64,000 nucleotides of DNA from JAFECT01 sp035551675. Its GTDB lineage: Bacteria; Pseudomonadota; Alphaproteobacteria; Caulobacterales; Caulobacteraceae. Below, piece by piece: positions 45,896 through 54,791 of the stretch (the stretch's first letter is position 1; every line of letters starts with the position of its first letter). A program made the position numbers and the translations under genes. Under the pieces are notes generated by a model. The model made no database searches. It was not told the origin of the DNA and saw nothing but the letters and a program-made list of their open reading frames with translations. The stretch lies in assembly GCA_035551675.1 (NCBI GenBank), contig DASZMV010000082.1, forward strand, positions 15,651-79,650. The letters are read 5' to 3'.

Positions 45896-46600
45896 TCAAA
45901 CGGGATAGGGAGACGCCGCCGCCCCGATCACGCCGTTCAACCGACCGGGCGCGGACCTGAGACGCGGGTCCTGACGCTGCACATAGCCCGCCAAGCCGAA
46001 CAGCTTCAACCCGCCCGCGGCCGCGATCCAACGTGCGGCAAAGCCGGCCTCCGCCAGCGCGGCCTCGATTTCCGAGGCCGTGGCCGTCGCATCGGTTATC
46101 CACAGGGTTTCGTCCGCCCCGGTCGGCTCGACTGTGACCTCGGCGACGGCGAGCGCGTCCACGGCGGTTTCCCACCGGGTCTCAGGCAGCAGGGCGAAGA
46201 CCTGAAGCCTGGGCTCGACCAGCAAGCGGCCCCACCACGCCGACCTGGCGTCGAGCGCCAGCACCGCCGCGCAGCCGGGACCCTTGGCTGCCGCCATCGC
46301 CGCCTCGGGCGTGGCGCAGGGCTGCAGCATGGCGTGAAAGCCGAAGCGCCGGCGCGTCAGGTCGGCGACCTGCATCGGATCGTTTCCGCCCCAAAGGGCG
46401 ATGACCTCGAGACCGGAAGTGCGTGCGTTCAGCGCACGCCAGGCGATCAGGGAGGTTTCCGACGCGTCGCCCAACAAGGCGCGCGTGCGGATTGCGTCGT
46501 CGCTCGGCGCGAATATCTCCACCGAAACGTCCCGGCGCGACGCCGACCAGGCGTTCAGCGCCTCGAACAGGCGCGCGTCCGGATCGTCGCTTTCGCTCAC
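45896..46600 (-). CDS. Hypothetical protein, possibly a chorismate-mutase relative lacking its AroQ domain
   Basis: Protein of 234 residues with no clear catalytic motif. It occupies the place where alphaproteobacteria often carry a chorismate mutase, just upstream of hisC and behind DUF2125. The segments LIAWRALNARTSGLEVIALW, RRRFGFHAMLQPCATPEAAM and ARSAWWGRLLVEPRLQVFAL resemble the C-terminal region of those proteins. The N-terminal AroQ helices with their catalytic Arg and Lys are not recognisable. The gene begins 1 bp after the DUF2125 stop with a GTG. Family assignment is tentative. Confidence 0.55.
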   Translation of the reverse strand: MSESDDPDARLFEALNAWSASRRDVSVEIFAPSDDAIRTRALLGDASETSLIAWRALNARTSGLEVIALWGGNDPMQVADLTRRRFGFHAMLQPCATPEAAMAAAKGPGCAAVLALDARSAWWGRLLVEPRLQVFALLPETRWETAVDALAVAEVTVEPTGADETLWITDATATASEIEAALAEAGFAARWIAAAGGLKLFGLAGYVQRQDPRLRSAPGRLNGVIGAAASPYPV

Positions 46601-46601
46601 C

Positions 46602-47630
46602 TCAGAAGATCTTCGGGGCGCCGGCGAGGTGCTGGCCGGCGAAGCGCGTGTCCTTGCCGTCGAAGGTGACCACGACCTTGCTCTGGCTCGCGAGACCCCT
46701 CAGCACCGAGCCCGCGAAGCCCGAGGCGTTATCCGCGCCGAGCGACTGTGTCATCGCGCGGTCGAGCACCTTGCCCGAGCGGCGCAGATCCAGGGTCACG
46801 TCGCCGCTCAATCGGCCGTCGGAACTAACGGTCATGGCCGGGCTGGAGGCTTCGACCGCGGCGTCGCCCTGAACGAATTCCGCGTGGTTGTCGGTGATAT
46901 CGCCGTCGGCGCGCGTCCAGGCGCCCACCGCCTTCTTCCACGACGAGGCCTTGGCGCGATCGAGATGTTCGAGCGACCCTTCCCAGCGCGCCAGGAACGG
47001 CTGGTCGCCGATGATCGAGCCGAGCTGGCTCGCCGGCTGCGCCTTGGCGCCCTGGACCACGACGATGAAGGCGCCGGCGCCCGCGTCGTTGGCTTTCGGC
47101 AGCATGTTGAAGTCGATGTACTCGGCCGACGCGAGCGGGAACGGCTGCGACCCCGGTTGCGGCGTGAACACCGGCCGGCGCATCTCGAAGCGGATGTCGC
47201 CGGGGAAGCTATCCAGATGGTCGAGGCTGGCGCGGATCGCGACGGCGTCGATCTTCACCGCCCCTTCGCTCTTGCCGCGCGTCCAGATCAGGCCCTTGGG
47301 CGCGGCGACGACCCACTTGCCGAGCGCGTAGGTTTCGGCCTCGGCGGCGACCTCCGGCGCGCTCAGGCTCGCGCCGCCCGGCGCATCGATGCGCACGTCC
47401 TCGAACTGGACGAAGGTGCGGAACGGCCAGCCGCTCACGTGACGCTCGCGCCAGACCACGGTGTAGCCGGCCTTGCCGAGTTCCTTCACCTTGGCGTCGC
47501 TCTCGGTCTCGACCCGGTGGGCGACCACCAACCACCAGACCGTCCAGGCGGCCAGGGCCAGGAGGACCACGGCAAACGGGGCGAGCAGGCCGACGTAGCC
47601 GCCGCGTTTTTTGGGGTTCGTCTCGCTCAT
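46602..47630 (-). CDS. DUF2125 domain-containing protein
   Basis: Membrane-anchored protein of 342 residues: a single N-terminal helix (GLLAPFAVVLLALAAWTVWW) and a large periplasmic DUF2125 domain with the family landmark YTVVWRERHVSGWPFRTFVQ and FEDVRIDAPGG. Function unknown, likely envelope-related. It lies between dinG and the chorismate-mutase-like gene on the same strand and is translationally coupled to the latter with a 1-bp gap. Confidence 0.9.
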   Translation of the reverse strand: MSETNPKKRGGYVGLLAPFAVVLLALAAWTVWWLVVAHRVETESDAKVKELGKAGYTVVWRERHVSGWPFRTFVQFEDVRIDAPGGASLSAPEVAAEAETYALGKWVVAAPKGLIWTRGKSEGAVKIDAVAIRASLDHLDSFPGDIRFEMRRPVFTPQPGSQPFPLASAEYIDFNMLPKANDAGAGAFIVVVQGAKAQPASQLGSIIGDQPFLARWEGSLEHLDRAKASSWKKAVGAWTRADGDITDNHAEFVQGDAAVEASSPAMTVSSDGRLSGDVTLDLRRSGKVLDRAMTQSLGADNASGFAGSVLRGLASQSKVVVTFDGKDTRFAGQHLAGAPKIF

Positions 47631-47639
47631 GGTGATGTT

Positions 47640-50516
47640 CTAGGCGGTTTGGCCGCCGGTTTGAAGGAAGGCGCGCACGCCATCGAGCGCATCGACCAAG
47701 CCGACCCGCTGAATCTCAACCCCCGGCGGCAGGCTGGCGAACAGGCGGGTGGGGGCCGCGGCGTCCAGGAGCACGAACACCCCACGGTCGTCGGCGCGGC
47801 GGATCAGGCGGCCGAAGGCCTGGGCGATGCGGGCGCGGGCGACCGCGTCGTCATAGCTCTTGCCGCCGAAGCGCGCGCGCCGCGCCTTGTGCAACAGGTC
47901 GGGCCTGGGCCACGGCACGCGGTCGAAGGCGATCAGGCGCAACGCCGTTCCCGGCACGTCGATGCCGTCGCGCACCGCGTCGGTGCCGAGCAGGCACGAA
48001 TGCTCCTCCGCGCGGAACACATCGACCAGAGCGCCGACCTCCAGCGGGTCGACATGCTGGGCGTAGAGCGACAGGCCCTTCTGCGCGAGCGGGCCGGCGA
48101 GCTGTTCGTAAACCGCCCGCAGACGCCGGATCGCGGTGAACAGGCCGAGCGCGCCGCCGCCGGACGCGAGGAACAGCTCGCGCATCGCCGCCGCCATCTG
48201 CCGCGCGTCGTCGCGCGCGATGTCGGTGACCACGAAGACGCGCGCCTGGGAGGCGTAGTCGAAGGGTGATTCCACCCGCGTGAGTTTCGGCGCGACCGGC
48301 AGGCGCGCGGTGCCCGACTTCAACCGCGCGAGTTCGAACGGATCCTCCAACGCGGGATCGGTGAGCGTGGCGCTGGTGATCAGGACGCCGTGCGACGGCG
48401 CGATCACCGCGGCCTCCAGCGGCAGGGTCGGATCGACCCAGTGGCGGCGCAGGGCCGCATCCACCACCCGGCCGAACTTCATCTCGGCCGAGATCCAATC
48501 GACGAAATCGGGATCGTCTTCGGCGGCCGCTTCGCTCAAGCCCTGCAGCATCGAGCGCCAGGCCGGGAGCGTCATGCGCGCGCGCCGGTCGAGCCCGCGC
48601 AAGGCGCCTTCGATGCGCGCGCGTTCGCCGGATTCGAGTTTCTCCGCCTCGTCGTCGAGCAGATCTTCGAGCGCGCGCGCCAGCGCCAACAACGGCGCCT
48701 CGATGGCGGCGAGCGCACGGGCCGCGGGCGGTGCGGCCGCTAACAGCGTCGGCGTCACCGGGCGCGCGGAACACTCCGACCCGAGTTCGCCCAGCTTGGT
48801 GTCGGCGCGCGCACGCACCTGATCGAGCGCCGCGGCGAGGAAGGTCTCGATCGGTCCGATCGGATTGATCTCGCCCGACGGCGGGGCGATGCGGCCCGAC
48901 CAGCCTTCGCCCGGCAACTGGGCCGCCGCGCGCAGCACGTCGAACAGCGCCTTGTGCGCATCCTCGCGGTCGGAGACGAGGTCGCCGAGCCTTTGTTCGA
49001 GTCCCCGCCCGCGCCGTCCGCGCCCTTCCGGCCCGCGAATCCATCGGCGCAGCTCCGCCGCCTCCTGTCCCGACAGACAGGCGGAAAAGGCGTTGTCGGC
49101 CGCCTCGAACAGGTGGTGACCTTCGTCGAAGACGATGCGTTTCAGCGCGGTCGTTTCCGAGTCCGCCTTCAGCCCCCGCGCCGAACGCGCGCCGTCGAAC
49201 GCCGCCTGCGTCAGCACCAGCGCGTGGTTGGCGATCACCAGGTCCGCCTTGCGCGAAGCGCGGATCGCCTTCTCCACGAAACAGGTCTTGTAGTGCGGAC
49301 AGGCCGCGTGCACGCACTCGCCACGACGGTCGACCAGGTTCGCCGCCGACGCCTGCGCCGACGATCCCACGCCGAACAAGGTCGGAAGCCACGCCGGAAA
49401 GTCGCCGCCGGTCATGTCGCCGTCACGCGTCGCCGCCACCCAACGCGCCGCCAGCGCGACGCCCACGGCGTCGGAACCGCCGAGCGCGGACGCCTGCACC
49501 ATGTCCTGGAAGTTCAACAGGCAGAGGTAATTCTCGCGCCCTTTACGCACCACCGCCTTCTTCGCGCGCACCGCCGGATCGGGAAACACCGCCGCGCTCT
49601 CGCGATCGATCTGACGCTGCAGTGCGCGGGTGTAGGTCGAGATCCACACCGAGGGCCCATTGCGCTCGGCCCATAACGACGCGGGCGCGAGATAGCCGAG
49701 TGTCTTCCCAACGCCGGTGCCCGCTTCCGCGAGGATGGCGTTGGGAGCCCCTTCCTTGTCGCGCGCCTGAAACGCGTGGGCGACTTCCGCCGCGAACTCA
49801 GCCTGCGACGGCCGCGCTTCATCCAGGCCCGCGCGCGTCAGCAACTCCGCCAGCCGCGCGCGCGTCGCTTCGGCGTCGATCGATTGCGAGCCGGGTTCGC
49901 CGGACGGCGCGTGGTCCTCCCATTCCGGCAACCGCGACCAGACGTCGAGCCCCGAGCCGCGATGCTTGCGCTCGCGCACCGGCTGCGACCGTAGGGCCAT
50001 CAGCACGCGCGGCGCCCAGCTCCACCCCGCGCGCGCCAACGTCTCAGCCACCTGCAGCGCCTCCTCGCGCGTAGGAACCGGCGACGCCGCGACCTCGTCC
50101 AACAGCAGCCGGCAGGCGTGGCGTAACGCCACCGCCTGCGCCTCGGGCCCCGCCGGCTCCGGAAATCCGAGCGCCAGCGCCAGGCCCGCCGCCGACGGCG
50201 CGCAAAACCGCGCCGGCCGCACGAAGGCGAACAGCTCCAGCGCATCCAGGATCGATGCCGACCGCGGCGGCGGCGTGAGGCCGAGCCTGCGCGCCGTCAG
50301 CCCGGCATGGGCCACGATAAGCGGCCCCTCCTCGAACAACCGCGCCGCCTGCGACCTTGGGACCGCCCGGCTCGAGCCCTCATCCGCAATCGCCCCCGCC
50401 CCCGGCGGCACGGCCAGGGCCGGCGGCAGTTCGACCGGCGGGGTCGCGTCCGCCTGGGAGTGGGGGTGGAAGGTTTCGGGGTCGAACGGGGTCACCCCAT
50501 TGAGATAGCGCGCCAC
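47640..50516 (-). CDS. ATP-dependent DNA helicase, DinG/XPD type
   Basis: Superfamily 2 helicase of 958 residues, the iron-sulfur type used in DNA repair. Walker A is in ILAEAGTGVGKTLGYLAPA, the cluster cysteines are seen in NYLCLLN and CVHAACPHYKTC, the DEGHH box is in RIVFDEGHHLFEAADNAF, and the late motif LLGTDAVRDGIDVPGTAL is intact. The first 250 residues are a variable Ala/Pro-rich extension typical of alphaproteobacterial DinG-like proteins. It is divergent from the ligase-associated helicase gene with 38 bp between starts. Confidence 0.93.
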   Translation of the reverse strand: MARYLNGVTPFDPETFHPHSQADATPPVELPPALAVPPGAGAIADEGSSRAVPRSQAARLFEEGPLIVAHAGLTARRLGLTPPPRSASILDALELFAFVRPARFCAPSAAGLALALGFPEPAGPEAQAVALRHACRLLLDEVAASPVPTREEALQVAETLARAGWSWAPRVLMALRSQPVRERKHRGSGLDVWSRLPEWEDHAPSGEPGSQSIDAEATRARLAELLTRAGLDEARPSQAEFAAEVAHAFQARDKEGAPNAILAEAGTGVGKTLGYLAPASLWAERNGPSVWISTYTRALQRQIDRESAAVFPDPAVRAKKAVVRKGRENYLCLLNFQDMVQASALGGSDAVGVALAARWVAATRDGDMTGGDFPAWLPTLFGVGSSAQASAANLVDRRGECVHAACPHYKTCFVEKAIRASRKADLVIANHALVLTQAAFDGARSARGLKADSETTALKRIVFDEGHHLFEAADNAFSACLSGQEAAELRRWIRGPEGRGRRGRGLEQRLGDLVSDREDAHKALFDVLRAAAQLPGEGWSGRIAPPSGEINPIGPIETFLAAALDQVRARADTKLGELGSECSARPVTPTLLAAAPPAARALAAIEAPLLALARALEDLLDDEAEKLESGERARIEGALRGLDRRARMTLPAWRSMLQGLSEAAAEDDPDFVDWISAEMKFGRVVDAALRRHWVDPTLPLEAAVIAPSHGVLITSATLTDPALEDPFELARLKSGTARLPVAPKLTRVESPFDYASQARVFVVTDIARDDARQMAAAMRELFLASGGGALGLFTAIRRLRAVYEQLAGPLAQKGLSLYAQHVDPLEVGALVDVFRAEEHSCLLGTDAVRDGIDVPGTALRLIAFDRVPWPRPDLLHKARRARFGGKSYDDAVARARIAQAFGRLIRRADDRGVFVLLDAAAPTRLFASLPPGVEIQRVGLVDALDGVRAFLQTGGQTA

Positions 50517-50554
50517 GGGGTGAAACGGAACGGGAACATTGCTATAGGCCTTGG

Positions 50555-53041
50555 GTGTCCTCCGCCCAACCCCAGCTGAACCGCGTCCAAGGCCCTCCCC
50601 CGCTCCCGCCCCGGTTCGAGGGGTGGTTTGCGTCGCGGGGGTGGAGGCCCAGGCGGCATCAGCTCGAGATGGTGGCGAAGGGGCTGGCGGGGCGCCATGC
50701 CCTGTTGATCGCGCCGACCGGCGGGGGCAAGACGCTGGGCGGGTTTCTGCCGTCGCTCATCGAGCTTTCAGAGCGGCCGGCGCCGAACCGCAGGCCGGGG
50801 CTGCACACCCTCTATATTTCGCCGCTGAAGGCGCTGGCCGTCGACGTCGAGCGCAACCTGAACATTCCGGTCGCCGAGATGGGACTGAACCTGCGCATCG
50901 AGACGCGCACCGGCGACACCTCGGTCTCCAAGAGGCAGCGGCAGAAGGTCAGCCCGCCGGACATCCTGCTCACCACGCCGGAACAGCTCGCGCTGTTCTG
51001 CGCCTGGGAGGGGGCGCGCGACTGGTTCTCGGACCTGTCGTGCGTGGTGCTTGACGAGATCCACGCCTTGCACGGGTCGAAACGCGGCGACCTGTTGAAC
51101 CTCGGTCTCGCGCGGTTGCAGCAGTTCGCGCCCAGGCTTCGGCGGACCGGCCTGTCGGCGACGGTGAACGATCCGGAAATGCTGCGCCGCTGGCTCGCGC
51201 CGCAGCCGGGCATGGCGGACCTGGTGATGGGCGATCCGGGCGCAACGCCGGTGGTCGAGGTGTTGTCGTCGGGCGGCACGCCGTGGAGCGGTTGGACCGC
51301 CGCGCACGCGATCGGCGACGTCTATGAGGTGATCAAGAGCGCCAAGACCGCACTGGTCTTCGTCAACACGCGCTTCCAGGCCGAGATGGCCTTTCAGATG
51401 CTGTGGGAGATCAATGAGGACGGCCTGCCGATCGCGTTGCACCACGGCTCGCTGGCGCCCGAACAGCGGCGCAAGGTCGAGGCCGCCATGACGCGCGGCG
51501 AACTGCGCGCGGTGGTCTGCACCTCGACGCTCGATCTCGGCATCGACTGGGGGGCGGTAGACCTGGTCATCCAGCTCGCGGCGCCCAAGGGATCGGCGCG
51601 GCTGATCCAGCGCATCGGGCGAGCGAACCATCGGCTCGACGAACCGTCGCGCGCGGTGCTGGTGCCGGCGCACCGGTTCGAGGTGCTGGAGTGCGAGGCG
51701 GCGAAAGAAGCGGTGGCGGAGAACGACCTCGACGGCGATCCGGAGCGGGTGGGCGCGCAAGATATTCTCGCCCAGCATGTGATGGGCTGCGCCTGCGGCG
51801 AGGCTTTTCTGGCCGACGATCTCTACGCCGAGATCCGCAGCAGCGGACCGTATCGCGATCTTCTGCGTGAAGACTTCGACCGGGTGCTCGATTTCGTGTC
51901 GACCGGCGGCTATGCGCTGAAGAGCTACGACCGGTTCAAGCGCATTGTGCAGGACCGCGAAGGCCATTGGCGCGTACGCAATGGGCAGTTCGCCCAGCGG
52001 CATCGCCTGAACGTCGGCGCAATCGTCGAAATCCCCATGCTGTCGATCCGCGTGTCGAGCGGCCGCAGCCGCGGCGGACCCGGGCGCAAGATCGGCGAGA
52101 TGGAGGAAGGCTTCATCGAACAACTGACCGCCGGCGACACCTTCATCTTCGCGGGTCAGATCTGGCGGTTCGAGGGGGTGGAGGGGCTCGACGCCTTCGT
52201 CACCCGCGCGCCGGCCAATTCCGATCCCAAGGTGCCGAGCTGGGGCGGCTCGAAGTTCGCGCTGTCGACCTATCTCGCCAAGCGGGTGCGGCGAATGATC
52301 GCCGATGAGCTGTCGTGGCGTCGCCTGCCCTACGACGTGAACGAGTGGCTGGAGCTGCAGTCGCGACGCTCGCACATTCCGCATGAGAACGAGATGCTGG
52401 TGGAGACATTCCGCAGGGGGTCGCGTCACTACATCGTCTGTTACCCCTTCGACGGACGCATCAGTCACGGCACCCTCTGCCAATTGCTCGCGCGCAGGCT
52501 CGAACGGCTGAACAAACATCCTCTCGGCTTCGTCGCCAACGACTACGCGCTGGCGCTATGGGCCATGCGGCCGCTGGGCGACCTCGACTTCGACCAGCTG
52601 TTTCAGGAGGACATGCTGGGCGACGATTTGGAGGCCTGGCTCGCTGAGAGCGTGATGATGAAACGCGCCTTCCGCCAGTGCGCGGAACTGTCGGGCCTGA
52701 TCGAACGCCGCTTTCCGGGCGAGGAGAAGTCCGGGCGGCAGATCACCTTCTCCACCGACCTGATCTATGACGTCTTGCGCAAGCACCAGGCGGATCACCT
52801 CTTGCTCCGCTGCGCGCGGGCGGATGCGGCGTCGGGGCAGCTGGACATCGGCCGCGTCGGACGCTTGCTTCAGCGCATCAAGGGCCGCATTACCCCGGTG
52901 GCGCTGCCGCGCGTCTCGCCCTTCGCCGTGCCGGTGCTTCTGGAAATCGGTCGCGAACCGGTGTTCGGCGCGGCGCACGAGGCCATACTGGAAGAGAACG
53001 CCGAGGAACTGATCGCCGAGGCGCTGGAGGAGGACTTTTGA
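50555..53041 (+). CDS. Ligase-associated DNA damage response DEXH-box helicase (Lhr-like)
   Basis: ATP-dependent 3'-5' helicase of 828 residues from a GTG. Walker A is LLIAPTGGGKTLGG, the DEXH box is VVLDEIHAL, and the later motifs FVNTRFQAEMAF, STLDLGIDWGAVDLVIQ and RLIQRIGRANHRLDEPSRA are typical of the Lhr-type ligase-associated family. It overlaps pdeM by 4 bp (TTGA). In most genomes this pair accompanies an ATP-dependent DNA ligase and an MBL-fold exonuclease; neither is nearby here. Confidence 0.95.
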   Translation: MSSAQPQLNRVQGPPPLPPRFEGWFASRGWRPRRHQLEMVAKGLAGRHALLIAPTGGGKTLGGFLPSLIELSERPAPNRRPGLHTLYISPLKALAVDVERNLNIPVAEMGLNLRIETRTGDTSVSKRQRQKVSPPDILLTTPEQLALFCAWEGARDWFSDLSCVVLDEIHALHGSKRGDLLNLGLARLQQFAPRLRRTGLSATVNDPEMLRRWLAPQPGMADLVMGDPGATPVVEVLSSGGTPWSGWTAAHAIGDVYEVIKSAKTALVFVNTRFQAEMAFQMLWEINEDGLPIALHHGSLAPEQRRKVEAAMTRGELRAVVCTSTLDLGIDWGAVDLVIQLAAPKGSARLIQRIGRANHRLDEPSRAVLVPAHRFEVLECEAAKEAVAENDLDGDPERVGAQDILAQHVMGCACGEAFLADDLYAEIRSSGPYRDLLREDFDRVLDFVSTGGYALKSYDRFKRIVQDREGHWRVRNGQFAQRHRLNVGAIVEIPMLSIRVSSGRSRGGPGRKIGEMEEGFIEQLTAGDTFIFAGQIWRFEGVEGLDAFVTRAPANSDPKVPSWGGSKFALSTYLAKRVRRMIADELSWRRLPYDVNEWLELQSRRSHIPHENEMLVETFRRGSRHYIVCYPFDGRISHGTLCQLLARRLERLNKHPLGFVANDYALALWAMRPLGDLDFDQLFQEDMLGDDLEAWLAESVMMKRAFRQCAELSGLIERRFPGEEKSGRQITFSTDLIYDVLRKHQADHLLLRCARADAASGQLDIGRVGRLLQRIKGRITPVALPRVSPFAVPVLLEIGREPVFGAAHEAILEENAEELIAEALEEDF

Positions 53042-53769
53042 GCGAGGCCGCCGCGCTGTTTCCACCCGCCGTGTTCCGCCGCGCTTCCTGCGGCGGCCTC
53101 ACAACACGGGTGGCCGGGATCGAGGCCGTGCTTTGCGCATCGGGCGCGGTGTACCTCATCGGGTCGAGCGTGCTGATCGTCGCCGACCTGCACCTCGAGA
53201 AGGGCTCGTCCTACGCCGCGCGCGGCCAGATGCTGCCGCCCTACGACACGCGCGACACGCTGGGCCGGCTCGAGGCCGAGGTGGACCGCCGCAACCCGGC
53301 CGTCACCGTCCTGCTCGGCGACAGCTTTCACGACGGCAAGGCCGAGGGCCGGATGCACGAGAGCGACGTCGCACGCATCGAGGCGCTGGCGGCAAGGACG
53401 GCGCTGATCTGGGTCGTCGGCAACCACGACGCGGACGGTCCGCGCTTTCTCCCGGGCGCGGTGCGCGATACCCTCAACGTCGACGGCCTCGACCTCGTGC
53501 ATGAGCCCTCGCCGCATCCGGTGCGCGGCGAACTTGCCGGCCACCTGCACCCGGCGTCCAAGGTGCGCGGCTATGCGCGCTCGGTGCGCGCGCGCTGTTT
53601 CCTCACCGACGGCGAGCGGATGATCCTGCCGGCCTTCGGCGCCTATGCCGGCGGCCTGAACGTGCGCGACCGCGCCTTCGCGGGGCTGTTTTCCGGCGCA
53701 CTTACCGCCTGCGCCCTGGGGCGCGGGCGTGTGCATGCGCTGACCTGGGCGGCCTTAATCGGCGACTGA
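53038..53769 (+). CDS. pdeM: Ligase-associated DNA damage response endonuclease PdeM
   Basis: Metallophosphoesterase of 243 residues beginning with a TTG that overlaps the helicase stop. Metal-binding motifs are complete: VADLHLEKGSS, LLGDSFHDG, VVGNHD and AGHLHP. The segment ARGQMLPPYDTRDTLGRLE is diagnostic for the PdeM group. It and the helicase upstream form a two-gene unit, expected to process DNA ends in repair (known from family context, not shown here). Confidence 0.95.
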   Translation: MSEAAALFPPAVFRRASCGGLTTRVAGIEAVLCASGAVYLIGSSVLIVADLHLEKGSSYAARGQMLPPYDTRDTLGRLEAEVDRRNPAVTVLLGDSFHDGKAEGRMHESDVARIEALAARTALIWVVGNHDADGPRFLPGAVRDTLNVDGLDLVHEPSPHPVRGELAGHLHPASKVRGYARSVRARCFLTDGERMILPAFGAYAGGLNVRDRAFAGLFSGALTACALGRGRVHALTWAALIGD

Positions 53770-53855
53770 CGCCACACTCTTGCCGCGTGTACGGCGACGC
53801 TGGTCAATTCACGGCCGTAAAGCCATGCTTCCACAATCGACCGAAAGCGGGGCGC

Positions 53856-54575
53856 ATGCGGGCTGGCATAGCGATGGGTTGGCAGACCACCGTGGGGACG
53901 CTGTGGCGGCGTCACCGCCGTCGCGGCGGTGCGTTCGCGGTTGCGCTGACGGTCAACGCGGTGGTCGTCGCGGGGTTCGTCGCATCGATCCAGGTGATGC
54001 GCTTGCCCGAAGGCCGGGCCATCACCGTGACCATCGTGCCGCCGTTCCGGTTTCAGCATCCCAAACCGATCGCGCCAAAACGCGCAGCGCCGGCCATCCA
54101 GAACGCGCGCCTGCACACGTCGCCGCCGCCTCCGCCGGCCGTGAAGCCGCCGCCCGCCCCGCTGCCGGCGCCGCCAAAACCTCTGCCCACTCCGCCGGCG
54201 CCCGCGACGGCGGGGAAATGGACCGTAGCGCCGGATCTGCACAGCCAGCTCGTCGACCAGCCGAGCGCACAGCGCTACCTGCGCGCGGGCGCCGCCTGCT
54301 CAAAGGGCGAGTTGTGGAAGCTGCCGCGCGAAGAACAGGACAAATGTCTCGCGCGCCTCGGCAGCAAGGTCCCGCCCGACGACGGCATGCACCACCACCC
54401 GCCGCCCAACGATCCCGGCGGAGAGTTCGCCGCCGAGATCGAACGACGGAAAGAGCAGGCGCGACCGATGCAAGGCTCGCCAATCGGGGCATGCCCGCCG
54501 GGCGATCCGCACCGCGTTTGCCATTCCGACGAAAAGGGATCGTTGGTTAGGCGCCTTGAGAGCGGACCGCAGTAG
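53856..54575 (+). CDS. Proline-rich membrane-anchored hypothetical protein
   Basis: I do not recognise a defined family. From the ATG at 53856 the protein has 239 residues: a basic N-terminus, one transmembrane helix (AFAVALTVNAVVVAGFVASI) and a long Pro-rich TonB-like linker (PPPPPAVKPPPAPLPAPPKP). A small C-terminal domain follows with cysteines in GAACSKGELWKLPREEQDKC and a later CPPGDPHRVCHS pair. The layout suggests a periplasmic reach protein, inferred from composition only. A start 69 bases earlier (GTG 53787) is possible. Confidence 0.6.
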   Translation: MRAGIAMGWQTTVGTLWRRHRRRGGAFAVALTVNAVVVAGFVASIQVMRLPEGRAITVTIVPPFRFQHPKPIAPKRAAPAIQNARLHTSPPPPPAVKPPPAPLPAPPKPLPTPPAPATAGKWTVAPDLHSQLVDQPSAQRYLRAGAACSKGELWKLPREEQDKCLARLGSKVPPDDGMHHHPPPNDPGGEFAAEIERRKEQARPMQGSPIGACPPGDPHRVCHSDEKGSLVRRLESGPQ

Positions 54576-54600
54576 CAGAACCTCACCCTATCGCGGTAGC

Positions 54601-54764
54601 GATCGGGGGAGGGGGACCGCGCCTATCAGGCGCGGTGGAGGGGGAAGCCCCAGGCGCTACGACGAGATCACGCCGGTTCAGTTGCAATCGTCTGATGCTT
54701 TTTGCGCAACACGCCCGCTTCCCCCTCCACCACGTGCTCCGCACGCGGTCCCCCTCCCCCGATT
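54601..54764. repeat. Long inverted repeat IR3 with 48-bp arms
   Basis: Left arm 54601-54648 (begins GATCGGGGGAGGGGGACCGC) and right arm 54717-54764 are near-complementary. Each arm includes GGTCCCCCTCCCCC/GGGGGAGGGGGACC, a dispersed repeat type frequent in Caulobacterales. The loop has GTTGCAATCG at 54681-54690 and GCGCAAC at 54704-54710, the same core as IR2 and, in reverse, IR1. It lies between a hypothetical gene and the 3' end of the podJ-like gene. Confidence 0.82.
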
Positions 54765-54791
54765 TCTGCCGAAATCGGTGGAGGTTCGTTC

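Noticed and set aside
50768..52519. A 583-codon open frame antisense to the ligase-associated helicase
   Set aside because: Composition and motifs are those of a shadow frame; the sense gene has every helicase motif.
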